A stretch of 64,000 bases of DNA, from contig JAQWFQ010000026.1 in the NCBI GenBank assembly GCA_029238665.1, positions 1 to 64,000 on the forward strand, read 5' to 3'. The notes beneath the pieces are model-generated. The model was not told the DNA's origin and did not search any database. It worked only from the letters and a program-made list of their open reading frames with translations. This stretch comes from Crocinitomicaceae bacterium (GTDB taxonomy: Bacteria; Bacteroidota; Bacteroidia; Flavobacteriales_D; Crocinitomicaceae). Below are positions 16,069-24,735 of the stretch, one piece after another; the first letter of the stretch is position 1, and each line of letters starts with the position of its first letter. A program made the translations under genes and the position numbers.

Positions 16069-16854
16069 TTATCCGCCTGCAAAAGGAGGGAGTATGGCTA
16101 TTTCTGTTGGGTGTTCATTTTTGTTCAGTTCTTCCCGTAATTCCTGGTCAATGGCAATGGTGTAGCTTATCTTGTTTAATAATGGCCATTTGTCGTTAAA
16201 ATAACTCCGGAGATTTGTATTTCTTTTGTTGGGTATTTCTATTGTTAGATCTATTCCTTTCATATGCTCTGCGATAATGCCAAATGGCTTTATGTTTACT
16301 TGTGCACAAAGGTCCTTTTTCGTGTTTATATTTTCAAAAATGCCTTCAGGAAACTCAGATGTGACTGTGTGTATTGAATGACTTGTTTTTTTAATTAACT
16401 CCATCACTTTCAGTTTGTTATTGTTTATTGACTCATTTAAAACATTAAGTATATTTTCGGAATAAATTCCTATTAATGGATGTGTCTTGGAGCCGTGTTT
16501 AGGGATTATTATGTCATGTGTGTTAGCTATTTTGATCAGGTACTCAATGAACTCTGTGCTGACAAATGGTGTATCGCAACTTAGAACAATTACTCGGGAT
16601 GTTTGACTGTTTATAAGCCCTGAGTGAATTCCTCCTAATGGACCTGAATCTTGATAAATGTCTTTGTAAACGGGAATTCCAAAAGCGTCGTAGTTGGAGT
16701 TGTTTGCAATAATTATTGTTTTCAGTTTGAGTGGTTTTGTGGCATTAATTAAATGCTGAACCATTGGTTTCCCGTTTACAGGTATTAACCCTTTGTCTTG
16801 GCCCATGCGTGAGCTTTTACCACCGGCTAATATGACAATAGCTATATCTTCCAT
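16069..16854 (-). CDS. MobA-MoaD fusion protein, 261 aa
   Basis: Residues 1-about 185 are a MobA-type nucleotidyltransferase: LAGGKSSRMGQDKG (9-22) binds GTP, and CDTPF (about 95) is the metal-binding region. MobA adds GMP to Moco to make the guanine dinucleotide form. Residues about 187-261 are a complete MoaD ubiquitin-like sulfur carrier ending PPFAGG, the exact Gly-Gly C-terminus that becomes a thiocarboxylate. No separate moaD is present between modE and moaA. Placing MoaD at the C-terminus leaves its tail free for activation and for entry into MoaE. The start overlaps the modE stop (TAATG). Confidence 0.88.
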   Translation of the reverse strand: MEDIAIVILAGGKSSRMGQDKGLIPVNGKPMVQHLINATKPLKLKTIIIANNSNYDAFGIPVYKDIYQDSGPLGGIHSGLINSQTSRVIVLSCDTPFVSTEFIEYLIKIANTHDIIIPKHGSKTHPLIGIYSENILNVLNESINNNKLKVMELIKKTSHSIHTVTSEFPEGIFENINTKKDLCAQVNIKPFGIIAEHMKGIDLTIEIPNKRNTNLRSYFNDKWPLLNKISYTIAIDQELREELNKNEHPTEIAILPPFAGG

Positions 16855-17204
16855 TATGAAAAGTCTAATTGGTCAATTTTAGAATCAAGGTGTTGCTGGC
16901 TACTTATTTTTATTTCATTGAATAGTTTTATTGCTTTTATTCCTGTTTCTGTGATTTTAGATCCGCCTCCACCTGTTCCTCCAGTTGTGCGAATGACTAA
17001 GGGGGTGTTGCTGATCATATTCATTGAATTAACCATACTCCATGCTTTTTTATAAGACATTTTCATCGATTTAGCTGCCTTGGCTATCGATTTGTGGGTT
17101 TGAATTTCTTTCAGTAGTGCAATGCGCCCTTCTCCTAGGTAGCTGCCGTCTTCAGTTGAAATCCAAATTCTACTGTGTACTTTAAAGGAGTTTTTTATTT
17201 TCAT
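16854..17204 (-). CDS. ModE-like molybdate-responsive regulator, DNA-binding domain only, 116 aa
   Basis: Winged helix-turn-helix of the ModE N-terminal type: GRIALLKEIQTHKSIAKAAK followed by SMKMSYKKAWSMV is the recognition unit, then TGGTGGGGSKIT forms the wing. The C-terminal TOBE/Mop domains that bind molybdate in E. coli ModE are absent, so how it senses Mo or Moco is unclear. It is the first gene of the Moco operon. A ModE-type palindrome begins five bases upstream of its start codon, so it probably regulates its own operon. Confidence 0.88.
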   Translation of the reverse strand: MKIKNSFKVHSRIWISTEDGSYLGEGRIALLKEIQTHKSIAKAAKSMKMSYKKAWSMVNSMNMISNTPLVIRTTGGTGGGGSKITETGIKAIKLFNEIKISSQQHLDSKIDQLDFS

Positions 17205-17208
17205 AAAA

Positions 17209-17232
17209 CGTTATGTTTTGTGATATATAACG
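17209..17232. promoter_or_regulatory. Putative ModE operator
   Basis: CGTTATGT (17209-17216), 8-nt spacer, ATATAACG (17225-17232). Half-sites match as inverted repeats at seven of eight positions. From memory, the E. coli modA operator has the same layout, CGTTATAT-N8-ACATAACG. It lies directly before the modE-like start codon and between it and moeA. Confidence 0.75.
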
Positions 17233-17281
17233 CTAAAATAAGTATATGATTTTGTTTAAGCCAATCTTGAAGATAAAAGTA

Positions 17282-18457
17282 TTATTGAGGAGTTAAAATT
17301 ACCTGAACTTTGTCTCCGGTGCTCCAGTTCTCTTTCCCCTCCTCAAGGATAATTAAGCAGTTTCCGTCTACAAAAGAATTCAACATTGCAGAACTTTGCT
17401 TTCCCAGTATTTGAACCTTCTCGTCGTATGCGTATCCCTTTAAGAAATGAGTCATTTTCACCGTTTTACTGTAGTTAGATTGCAAGGTTAGTGTTCGTTT
17501 TGCAAGATGGTTTTTTGTTTTCCCAGTAAGTAGGTTGAGTGCGGGAAGGACATAGTTGTAGTAACAAGATAGTGCTGCAGCCGGGTTCCCGGGGAGCGCA
17601 AAGATTAGTTTTTTTCCTTTGTAACCAAAAAATAAAGGTTTTCCAGGTTTCTGTTTTACTTTGTAGAACCCTGTGGTAACTCCCAGTTCAGACAGTGCTG
17701 TCCCAACAAAGTCATAGTCTCCAACAGAAATTCCGCCGGTAACAACAACAACATCGTTTAAATCAATGGCGTTTTTTAGTTTATTTTTAGTTTTTAGGTA
17801 GTCATCTTCAGCTGTTTGAGTTGTTGCATCAAAATTGGATGTTTTCAATGCGGCTTCTAGCATGAATGTGTTGGATTCGTATACAGCACCAGTAGGTAGT
17901 TTATTCCCAGGTTTTATTAGTTCGCTTCCAGTGGCAACAATAGTTATTTTTGGTTTTCTAAAAACCTTCAACGATGTTGTGCCTAGCATTGCAGCAAAGC
18001 CAATTGCTCCGGTGTTTAAAAACGTTCCTTTAGGCAGGCCTATTTCACCTAACTTTATTTGCTCGCCTTTCAATCGTATGTTTTCAAATGCTGAAATAGC
18101 TGCTTGAACCTGAATTTCAGTATCGCTTAATACGGTTACAAGCTCTTGTTTTACGACAGAGTCTGCTCCAGTTGGAATCATAGCTCCTGTAAAAATACGT
18201 ACGCACTCTCCGGGAGATACTTTGAGTGTGCATTGATCGCCAGCTTTAACTTCTCCGATTAAACTGTAGTTTGAGGAGCTGTGAGTCGAAACGGCATAGC
18301 CATCCATGGCAGATTGATTAAAGGGAGGCATGTCTATTGGTGAAATGAGGTCTTCAGCAAGAGAATAACCTAAAGCCTCTGTTAAACTTACTGTTTGTGA
18401 GGGTAGTTTAATAGCTTTTGAATCGATAATGGTAATGGCTTCTTGAACAGATATCAT
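17282..18457 (-). CDS. moeA: Molybdopterin molybdenumtransferase MoeA, 391 aa
   Basis: Inserts molybdate into adenylylated molybdopterin. Typical motifs are MPPFNQSAMDGYAV near residue 50, the GDQCTLKVSPGECVRIFTGA stretch, GGISVGDYDFVG and LPGNPAA; the four MoeA domains fit the length. An open frame reaches back to a TTG at 18484, but ATG 18457 is preferred. It is transcribed toward the modE-led operon with a 77-nt gap that contains the ModE site, so it may have its own promoter or read through. Confidence 0.95.
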   Translation of the reverse strand: MISVQEAITIIDSKAIKLPSQTVSLTEALGYSLAEDLISPIDMPPFNQSAMDGYAVSTHSSSNYSLIGEVKAGDQCTLKVSPGECVRIFTGAMIPTGADSVVKQELVTVLSDTEIQVQAAISAFENIRLKGEQIKLGEIGLPKGTFLNTGAIGFAAMLGTTSLKVFRKPKITIVATGSELIKPGNKLPTGAVYESNTFMLEAALKTSNFDATTQTAEDDYLKTKNKLKNAIDLNDVVVVTGGISVGDYDFVGTALSELGVTTGFYKVKQKPGKPLFFGYKGKKLIFALPGNPAAALSCYYNYVLPALNLLTGKTKNHLAKRTLTLQSNYSKTVKMTHFLKGYAYDEKVQILGKQSSAMLNSFVDGNCLIILEEGKENWSTGDKVQVILTPQ

Positions 18458-18497
18458 TTTTTTTAACTTTTTGCTGTACTTCAAGTTGAAGATGTTT

Positions 18498-19184
18498 TTA
18501 GAATAAAGGCTCTCCGTTGGCGTCAGTTGTTAGTACATCGCTCATGTAATTAAAAAACGGCCGCATTTTCATAAATGTATCATTCGCTTTTTCAATAAAG
18601 TTGTCAGCCAATACTTCTTTCTGTGTAAACTCTTTCATGACGACAAACTGTTTGTACCTCAATAGATCAATATCCGGGTGTTCTTTATCAAAACCTTTTG
18701 GAGAAGATTTTAACTGTTCACCTTTCAGTTTTCCAAACGTGTTGATGAATGTTGGGCTTGTTATCAGTTCTCGTAAATCACTTGCGTCTATTGAAATATC
18801 TTCTCTGATGCGTAATAAATCTTCTTTGTTTGGCCCCCAAAAACCTCCGCCAATAAATGAACTTCCGTTGGGTTGAATGTGGTAGTAATAACCTCCTCGT
18901 AAGTGTTTGGTTGCACGCTTAAAGCTTCCTCCCCAGTGAGACTTGTAAGGTGATTTATCTTTAGAAAAACGTACGTCTCTATAAATGCGATGCAGGCTTT
19001 TTTTTCCAGTTAAAGTTTCGATGTTGTCGTGTTGATTCATTTTGACCAATAAGGCATCGGCAAATGAAATCATTGCTTCATGGTGTTTTTGGTATTCTAG
19101 CTTGTTTTCAGCAAACCAATCTCTGTCGTTGTTTTTAGATAGGGCATTTAAAAAGTTTAAATTTTCTTTGGTAATGTGTCCCAT
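18498..19184 (-). CDS. DUF2461 family protein, 228 aa
   Basis: Conserved family of unknown biochemical role (TIGR02453). Family features visible are LNFLNALSKNNDRDWFAENK at the start, the RIYRDVRFSKDKSPYKSHWG motif at about residue 65, and the GGYYYHIQPNGSSFIGGG segment at about 95. The protein is soluble and cytoplasmic. It sits just upstream of moeA on the same strand, with 40 nt between, but nothing in the family ties it to molybdenum. It is preceded by the terminator of the M16 peptidase pair. Confidence 0.85.
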   Translation of the reverse strand: MGHITKENLNFLNALSKNNDRDWFAENKLEYQKHHEAMISFADALLVKMNQHDNIETLTGKKSLHRIYRDVRFSKDKSPYKSHWGGSFKRATKHLRGGYYYHIQPNGSSFIGGGFWGPNKEDLLRIREDISIDASDLRELITSPTFINTFGKLKGEQLKSSPKGFDKEHPDIDLLRYKQFVVMKEFTQKEVLADNFIEKANDTFMKMRPFFNYMSDVLTTDANGEPLF

Positions 19185-19210
19185 AGCTTATTATTCAATT
19201 AAAGGTAATT

Positions 19211-19243
19211 AAAAAAGCCCTTACTGTTAATAAGTAAGGGCTT
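19211..19243 (-). terminator. Terminator after the M16 peptidase pair
   Basis: On the minus strand AAGCCCTTACT ... AGTAAGGGCTTTTTT, 18 nt after the stop of the 693-aa gene. Confidence 0.85.
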
Positions 19244-19260
19244 AGCGTATTATCGAATAT

Positions 19261-21342
19261 CTATTTAAATAAAGAGAGATCTACTTTAGTATTCAATGTG
19301 ATTGAGGTCACCTTACCTGTGAAGTTTGCACCTCCTGCACTCAATGAAAATGTCATCGGAAACATAAAACCATCGTTTTCTTCGTAGTCTGAGTATGTTT
19401 CTTGAGTTTCTTGAGTTTCATCTTCAACAGTTGTTATTGATAAAGAACCTATTTTATAAAAGGTTTTTTTGTCAAAATAGTCATACGTTTCAGAAGTACC
19501 GTCTTCAATTTTTAGTACATAAACAGAATGACCATCTTTCATTTCAATTCCTAACAATTCATACTTGATTCCATTTGTAGCATAGTTTATTTCAGGAATA
19601 AGTCCATAAGAAAGCTGTTTCGCTTTAATTTCATTTTCAGTCATTTCTTTTTTTCCTGTTTGCATATTAACAGAATACCCAGCTGTTCCATCAAAGAAAG
19701 AGCGTTGGAATATCATTCCTTGTCCTTCCATTTTTTTTCCTTGAATATTTGGAGACACCCATATTTCTGTAGATTTCAGAGGAAAAGGGATTTGTTCCAT
19801 TGTTAACTCAATATCTTGTTGCATAGACGTTACTTTTTTCATCTTTTTATCTAATGCTTTTTTAGATGATGTCATGCTTATGGCATTTATATAACCAGCG
19901 ATTAACTCTTCTTTTGATATATCAGCAGGTAGAATGTCTTTTACTTCATTTCCAAAAGCATCTAATTTTTCAATTTTTCCATCATTATCAAAAACTAAAA
20001 GTTTATCTGCTATTTCTTGGTTGCCAACAACAATAATATTACAGTTTTCAGCTGTGAAGTATTTTTTCGCTACTTCCAATAAGTCTTCTTTAGAAACTGC
20101 TTCCAATTTTTGTAAGTATGTTTTGTAGTAATCTGCAGGTAGGTCATTTTTAATGATGCTAAGTGCAAAAGAGGCAATTGTTGATGGCTGTTCTAAGCTT
20201 CTGGCAAAACTACCAGCCATGGCTGACTTTGTTAAATTAATCTCTTCGTCTGTGACTAGCTCAGTGGTAATCTTTTTAAGTTCTGATAAAATCTCATAAA
20301 TTGCGCTGTCTGTCACCTCATTTCTAAAATTGCCTCCTGCTACAAACCAACTTCCGTGTTCAGAAACACGAACCCCAGAGCGACATCCATACGTATATGC
20401 CTTATCTTCTCTTAAGTTTTGCATTAAACGATTTCCAAAAGCACCTCCGCCTAGAACACCATTAAGTACTTTCAATTTTAAGTAGTCTTCATTGTTTGGG
20501 GAGATATCCATTGGATAAGTAATTTTGATTACAGATTGAACAGCACCTGGCTTTTTCACAAAAAGTACACGGTTTCCATTAGCGAATGAAATAGGTGCAA
20601 AGTCTGCTTGTGTCGCTTTAGATCCTGACCAAGAACCAAAGTATTTCAAGGCATTATACCGTGCTTCTTCTTTGGTTATATCTCCAACAATAACTAGATA
20701 TGCTCCTTCAGGAACAAATGTTTTTTTGTAGTAGTTTACAATTGATTCACGATTAATATTTGCTAAGGTAGATTCGGTCATTATTTCCCCGAATGGGTGG
20801 CCTGGAAAATTAGCAATTGCTTGTGAGTTTTTGGCCATTCCATCCGCATCACTTTGCAGTGAAAGTAGGCTTGATTCGTGTTGTTTTATAATTCGATCAA
20901 CTTCCGATTGTGGAAAGTTTGCGCTCATTAAGATATCAGACATTAGAGTAAGTCCTTTGTCTATGTGCTTAGTCAAACAAGACAGGTATATTGAATTATT
21001 GTCTGCGGAAAGTCGAGCACCGATATAATCAACTTCACGATCAAGCTCATCTTTTGATTTTTTTAATGTGCCAGACATAATTAATGATCCTGCTAGCTCA
21101 GATAGACCGGATTGATTTCCTTCTAGCCTAGGTTTGGCCCCCACAGCTAGGTTGAACGTAACTTTAGGAAGTTTGTGGTTTTCTGAAAGGATAACCGTCA
21201 AGCCATTTTTTAATTTAAAGACTTCAGAATCTTTAATATTTATTACTGGTGCTTTTGCTGCAGTAGGTCTTACAGAACGGTCAAGCTGTCCAAATAAAAT
21301 TGCTGGTAAAACAAGTGCTATTGATAAGATGTAATTTTTCAT
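19261..21342 (-). CDS. M16-family peptidase-like protein, inactive-type subunit, 693 aa
   Basis: Two M16 domains (about residues 35-230 and 235-450) after a signal peptide (LFGQ), plus a ~230-residue C-terminal extension of unknown fold. The inverted zinc motif HxxEH is absent; the equivalent helix reads LSELAGSLIMSGT (80-92). It therefore resembles the non-catalytic partner of two-gene M16 proteases, like mitochondrial-processing alpha-type subunits. The Gly-rich loop and the R-x-Y pair (EDKAYTYGCRSGV) of the second domain are retained. The upstream neighbour, 12 nt away, has the intact motif, so a heterodimeric periplasmic protease is likely. Confidence 0.9.
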   Translation of the reverse strand: MKNYILSIALVLPAILFGQLDRSVRPTAAKAPVINIKDSEVFKLKNGLTVILSENHKLPKVTFNLAVGAKPRLEGNQSGLSELAGSLIMSGTLKKSKDELDREVDYIGARLSADNNSIYLSCLTKHIDKGLTLMSDILMSANFPQSEVDRIIKQHESSLLSLQSDADGMAKNSQAIANFPGHPFGEIMTESTLANINRESIVNYYKKTFVPEGAYLVIVGDITKEEARYNALKYFGSWSGSKATQADFAPISFANGNRVLFVKKPGAVQSVIKITYPMDISPNNEDYLKLKVLNGVLGGGAFGNRLMQNLREDKAYTYGCRSGVRVSEHGSWFVAGGNFRNEVTDSAIYEILSELKKITTELVTDEEINLTKSAMAGSFARSLEQPSTIASFALSIIKNDLPADYYKTYLQKLEAVSKEDLLEVAKKYFTAENCNIIVVGNQEIADKLLVFDNDGKIEKLDAFGNEVKDILPADISKEELIAGYINAISMTSSKKALDKKMKKVTSMQQDIELTMEQIPFPLKSTEIWVSPNIQGKKMEGQGMIFQRSFFDGTAGYSVNMQTGKKEMTENEIKAKQLSYGLIPEINYATNGIKYELLGIEMKDGHSVYVLKIEDGTSETYDYFDKKTFYKIGSLSITTVEDETQETQETYSDYEENDGFMFPMTFSLSAGGANFTGKVTSITLNTKVDLSLFK

Positions 21343-21354
21343 ATGTTTTAAATG

Positions 21355-22833
21355 TTATTTCCCTTCCTCTTTTTTAGGTAAGTAGTGAAGAATTATTCGT
21401 GCGTCTTGTGTCAAGTATTTAATTGCAACGCGCTGAATATCTTCGCGAGTTACGTTCATGTATTTAGATAATTCGGTGTTTGCATAAGAAGCGTTACCGA
21501 AGTATACATGGCTATTTGCTAGGTTTTCAGCGATTCCTGCAACTGTAGAAGTTGAGGATACAAAGTTATTTTCATATTGATTTCGAACCTTTTCAAATTC
21601 TTCCTGAGAAATTAATTCTTTCTTGATCAATTCGATTTGAGCGTCAAACTCAGTCTGAATATCATCTAAGCTTTGTTCTTTAGCAGCGATTGCAGCAAAA
21701 ATACCCATTCCAGCATCTTCTAGCCCATAGGCGAAAGAAAAAGCGAATTGTGCAATTTGTTTTTTCTCAACAAGCGATTTGTTTATTCTAGAAGAGGTTC
21801 CTCCAGAAAGCACATCATTCATTATCTCTAAAGCATACATGTCTTCATTCGTTTGCTCAGGGAACTTATAAGCCATAAATAAGCCTGGTAATTGAATGTT
21901 ATCGTAAATAATATCTTTTATTACTCCAGTTAGCCCTGCCATCTTTACTTTTTCAGGCCTTGGAATATCAATAGATTTAGACTCTAGTGATTTTAATACA
22001 CTGTTTGCCTTTTTATCTTTCGGGTGAGTGAAATCATTTACAATAAATACACTTTTGTCTACACTGTAAGTATTATAGAAGTCTGTATCAGTCATTAATT
22101 CATAATCTCTAAACATATTAATGGCTTGACCTTTTGGTATAGAACCGAAATATTTAGCAATCCAGTCTTTTGTTTGAGCGATGTTTATATCTCCAGCGAT
22201 ACTAAGTGTTGCATTTTGAGGAACATAAAAAGTTCTGTAGAAATTAACGTAGTCTACTTCCTCTGCAGCGTCCAGGTGCTCCATGCTTCCAATTGACTGC
22301 CATTGGTAAGGGTGATCATTAAACATACGCTTAAACATCTCGCCGATAAAGGTAGCGTATGGTTGATTGTCAATACGCTGTCTTTTCTCTTCTTTTACTA
22401 CACTTCTTTGAGTTTCAATTCCTTCACTGTCAACTTTGGCATGTAGCATTCGTTCACTTTCTAGCCAGATGCCAAGTTCTAATTGATTGGATGGAAGTAA
22501 TTCATAATAGAATGTTCTATCGTGAGAGGTGTTTGCATTTAGTGTGCCTCCATTTTTCTCAACGAGTTCGCTGTATTCACCACGACCAATGTTTGTTGAC
22601 CCTTCAAATAATAAGTGTTCAAAAAAGTGCGCGAATCCTGTTCGATCTGTTTTTTCATTTTTTGAACCAACATGGTAAAGTACAGAAACGGCAACAATTG
22701 GCGTTGCATGTTCTTGGTGAAGTATAACGTGAATACCGTTGTCAAGGTCGTATTCAACATATTCGATTTCGCGCTGTGCGATAGAAGATAGCGCTAATCC
22801 AGCTAAAACACTTGTGGTAAATAGTTTTCTCAT
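21355..22833 (-). CDS. M16-family zinc peptidase, catalytic subunit, 492 aa
   Basis: Periplasmic insulinase/processing-peptidase-type enzyme. A signal peptide covers residues 1-19. The inverted zinc site His69-Phe-Phe-Glu72-His73 is intact, and the distal Glu lies in RSVVKEEKRQRID at about 150. The second M16 domain is present to about residue 440. It probably degrades peptides inside a closed chamber formed with the downstream inactive subunit. It is the first gene of the pair; a conventional TAnnTTTG box is not obvious in the 140 nt before the start. Confidence 0.93.
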   Translation of the reverse strand: MRKLFTTSVLAGLALSSIAQREIEYVEYDLDNGIHVILHQEHATPIVAVSVLYHVGSKNEKTDRTGFAHFFEHLLFEGSTNIGRGEYSELVEKNGGTLNANTSHDRTFYYELLPSNQLELGIWLESERMLHAKVDSEGIETQRSVVKEEKRQRIDNQPYATFIGEMFKRMFNDHPYQWQSIGSMEHLDAAEEVDYVNFYRTFYVPQNATLSIAGDINIAQTKDWIAKYFGSIPKGQAINMFRDYELMTDTDFYNTYSVDKSVFIVNDFTHPKDKKANSVLKSLESKSIDIPRPEKVKMAGLTGVIKDIIYDNIQLPGLFMAYKFPEQTNEDMYALEIMNDVLSGGTSSRINKSLVEKKQIAQFAFSFAYGLEDAGMGIFAAIAAKEQSLDDIQTEFDAQIELIKKELISQEEFEKVRNQYENNFVSSTSTVAGIAENLANSHVYFGNASYANTELSKYMNVTREDIQRVAIKYLTQDARIILHYLPKKEEGK

Positions 22834-22961
22834 GTGTGAATTTTCGATTTAATTTAAACAAAGGAAGTAAGAATTTTAGAAAAACACACTATAATTTTTA
22901 GACCTAGGGAGATCGTGTGATGAGCGGTTCGTTAAGTGTGATGAAATGACTCAAAATTGAG

Positions 22962-22969
22962 TATCTTTG
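22962..22969 (+). promoter_or_regulatory. TATCTTTG box four bases before a start codon
   Basis: TATCTTTG, then AACT, then ATG 22974. With transcription expected 5-7 nt after this box the mRNA would be leaderless. Confidence 0.7.
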
Positions 22970-22973
22970 AACT

Positions 22974-24053
22974 ATGCGGAATTTATTAATCGTTTTAAGT
23001 ATTGGTTGGGCAACATTTTCAATGGGGCAGAGCATCATTCCTTTGGTTGATTTTAACAGGTACTTTAAGAATTTTCAAGATGGATATTTTAGACAGCTAG
23101 AATTTCAGCCAATTTCTGAATTTAAATCAGGAGATAGTTTGGTGGTTTATGTCGATTTTAGAGGGAACCTTATTGTTTATGATGGAAAGGATAAGACGAA
23201 TGTTTCCAATATGGAGGTGGAGTATAAGGTTTCTGATAAGTTAATGACTTGGAAAATTGGAGAGACATTAAATATGTGGGATCACCTTGGGAAGCGTACA
23301 CTTACATTTAATGTTCGTAATTACTGGGTTAAAGATGACATTGTAGTTTTTGAGGATGTGCGCTACAATTCGGTAAGTGTTTATTTTAATGGTCAAATAT
23401 ACCCCTTGTATACCTCTTTGGGAGACTTTGAAGCACCTGATTTTATAGGTGAGAATGTTGTTGCGTTTCGAGACAACGGAAACTTTAATAAAGTGTTTTG
23501 GAATGGTCGTATTTACGACATTGATGTTTGGCACAGTTCGTTTAACTTTGAAGGGGGGACAAATATAATCGCGTTTAATGACCCTGTAAATGGAACGTTT
23601 GCTGTGTTTGATAATGGGCAGTTTTTAGATGTGGAAGAATTTCATATGGATACTTATAAAGCTGGAAGAGACTTTGTTGCTTATTTAAACAGGAATGGTG
23701 ACTTAATGTATTATAAAGATGGAAGTAAAGAGAAGTTGACCAATTTTGGTCCGGGTTCTTGGGCGGTTAAAGACGACCTTGTTGTTTGGACAGAAAACTC
23801 TTTTTTCTACGCATTCTCAAACGGTGAAAAAATTCAATTAGCACGATACATTCCTGAGGCGTATGAACTGAAGAACAATACCCTTGCTTTTCGTAATGTT
23901 ATGGGGGGGGTAAGTGCGCTTGTTGATGGCAATGTTGTTGAAATAACAAACCAGATGAATTCAAGTTATTCTATACACGGTAATTCTGTTTTGGTTGAAT
24001 TGTTTAATAAGAGTTTTATTCTATTTACGGGTGGTAAAAAGTATACGCTGTAA
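22974..24053 (+). CDS. Secreted repeat protein of unknown function, 359 aa
   Basis: No known family recognised. A signal peptide ends at about residue 18 (FSMGQ). The rest consists of ~45-50-residue repeats in which a strand like D-x-V-V-F-x-D is followed by a short F/Y-x-[ND]-G-x hairpin (VYFNGQIYPL, VFWNGRIYDI, AVFDNGQFLDV, MYYKDGSKEKL, YAFSNGEKIQL), suggesting a beta-propeller of six or seven blades. There is no T9SS tail or lipobox, so it is probably periplasmic. Expression appears leaderless from the box at 22962. It is monocistronic between the M16 gene and DUF4494. Confidence 0.8.
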   Translation: MRNLLIVLSIGWATFSMGQSIIPLVDFNRYFKNFQDGYFRQLEFQPISEFKSGDSLVVYVDFRGNLIVYDGKDKTNVSNMEVEYKVSDKLMTWKIGETLNMWDHLGKRTLTFNVRNYWVKDDIVVFEDVRYNSVSVYFNGQIYPLYTSLGDFEAPDFIGENVVAFRDNGNFNKVFWNGRIYDIDVWHSSFNFEGGTNIIAFNDPVNGTFAVFDNGQFLDVEEFHMDTYKAGRDFVAYLNRNGDLMYYKDGSKEKLTNFGPGSWAVKDDLVVWTENSFFYAFSNGEKIQLARYIPEAYELKNNTLAFRNVMGGVSALVDGNVVEITNQMNSSYSIHGNSVLVELFNKSFILFTGGKKYTL

Positions 24054-24100
24054 CGCTATTTTTTTTCAGGAATAAATTAAAAAGAAACGATTACTCTCTG

Positions 24101-24108
24101 TATCTTTG
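24101..24108 (+). promoter_or_regulatory. -7 box TATCTTTG for DUF4494
   Basis: Exact TAnnTTTG match about 30 nt before ATG 24139, which argues against the TTG start at 24106 that overlaps it. Confidence 0.75.
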
Positions 24109-24138
24109 TTGATACATTTATTTAAAATAAAAAGTGCT

Positions 24139-24732
24139 ATGAATAACTGGTTCACAGTAAAAGTAAAATATACAAAACAACTTGATAACGGATCGCTAAA
24201 AAGAGTTTCAGAACCGTATCTATTGGCGGCAATGACCTTTACAGACGCTGAGGCAAGAATTTATGAAGAGCTAGGAGCGATTATTCGTGGTGAGTTTACA
24301 GTGACAGGTATAGCGCGAACGGAGATTCATGATATCTTTCAATATGATGATGAAGATGTTTGGTATAAGTGTAAAGTGACTTATGAAAACATGGAGGGTG
24401 ATGGTGAAAAAGCAAAAAAAGTTGCTCAAAACTTTTTAGTATCTGCGGCTTCGGTTAAACAAGCATACGACAGGATTAAAGAAAGCTTGCATGGTTTAAT
24501 GGTAGACTTTCAAATTCCTTCAATTATAGTTTCTCCAATTGTTGAGATTTTTCCATACAACGAAGAGTTGGATAAGGAATTGTCAAGAAGACCTTTAGAA
24601 GAGGGTGAATCGTTTGATGAATCGCCAGCAACAGGAGCTGTTTTTTCAGCTTCAGGAAGTGATTCTGATGACGAAGAAGAACATGAGGGTGCAGCAAGTG
24701 AGGTTGAGGATGATTTTGAATCAGAAGCTTAA
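24139..24732 (+). CDS. DUF4494 family protein, 197 aa
   Basis: Bacteroidota-specific conserved protein of unknown function. The first ~150 residues show the family pattern NWFTVKVKYTKQLDNGSLKR, then TEAEARIYEEL-like FTDAEARIYEEL and a repeated strand/helix arrangement. The C-terminal ~45 residues are a highly acidic Ser/Asp/Glu tail, probably disordered. There is no signal peptide, so it is cytoplasmic. It is followed after only 3 nt by pdxH and so is probably cotranscribed with it. Confidence 0.88.
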   Translation: MNNWFTVKVKYTKQLDNGSLKRVSEPYLLAAMTFTDAEARIYEELGAIIRGEFTVTGIARTEIHDIFQYDDEDVWYKCKVTYENMEGDGEKAKKVAQNFLVSAASVKQAYDRIKESLHGLMVDFQIPSIIVSPIVEIFPYNEELDKELSRRPLEEGESFDESPATGAVFSASGSDSDDEEEHEGAASEVEDDFESEA

Positions 24733-24735
24733 ACA

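Noticed and set aside
22359-22727. 122-aa plus-strand open frame inside the M16 gene
   Set aside because: It is antisense to a well-supported peptidase gene, Cys/His-rich by codon shadow, with no start signals.
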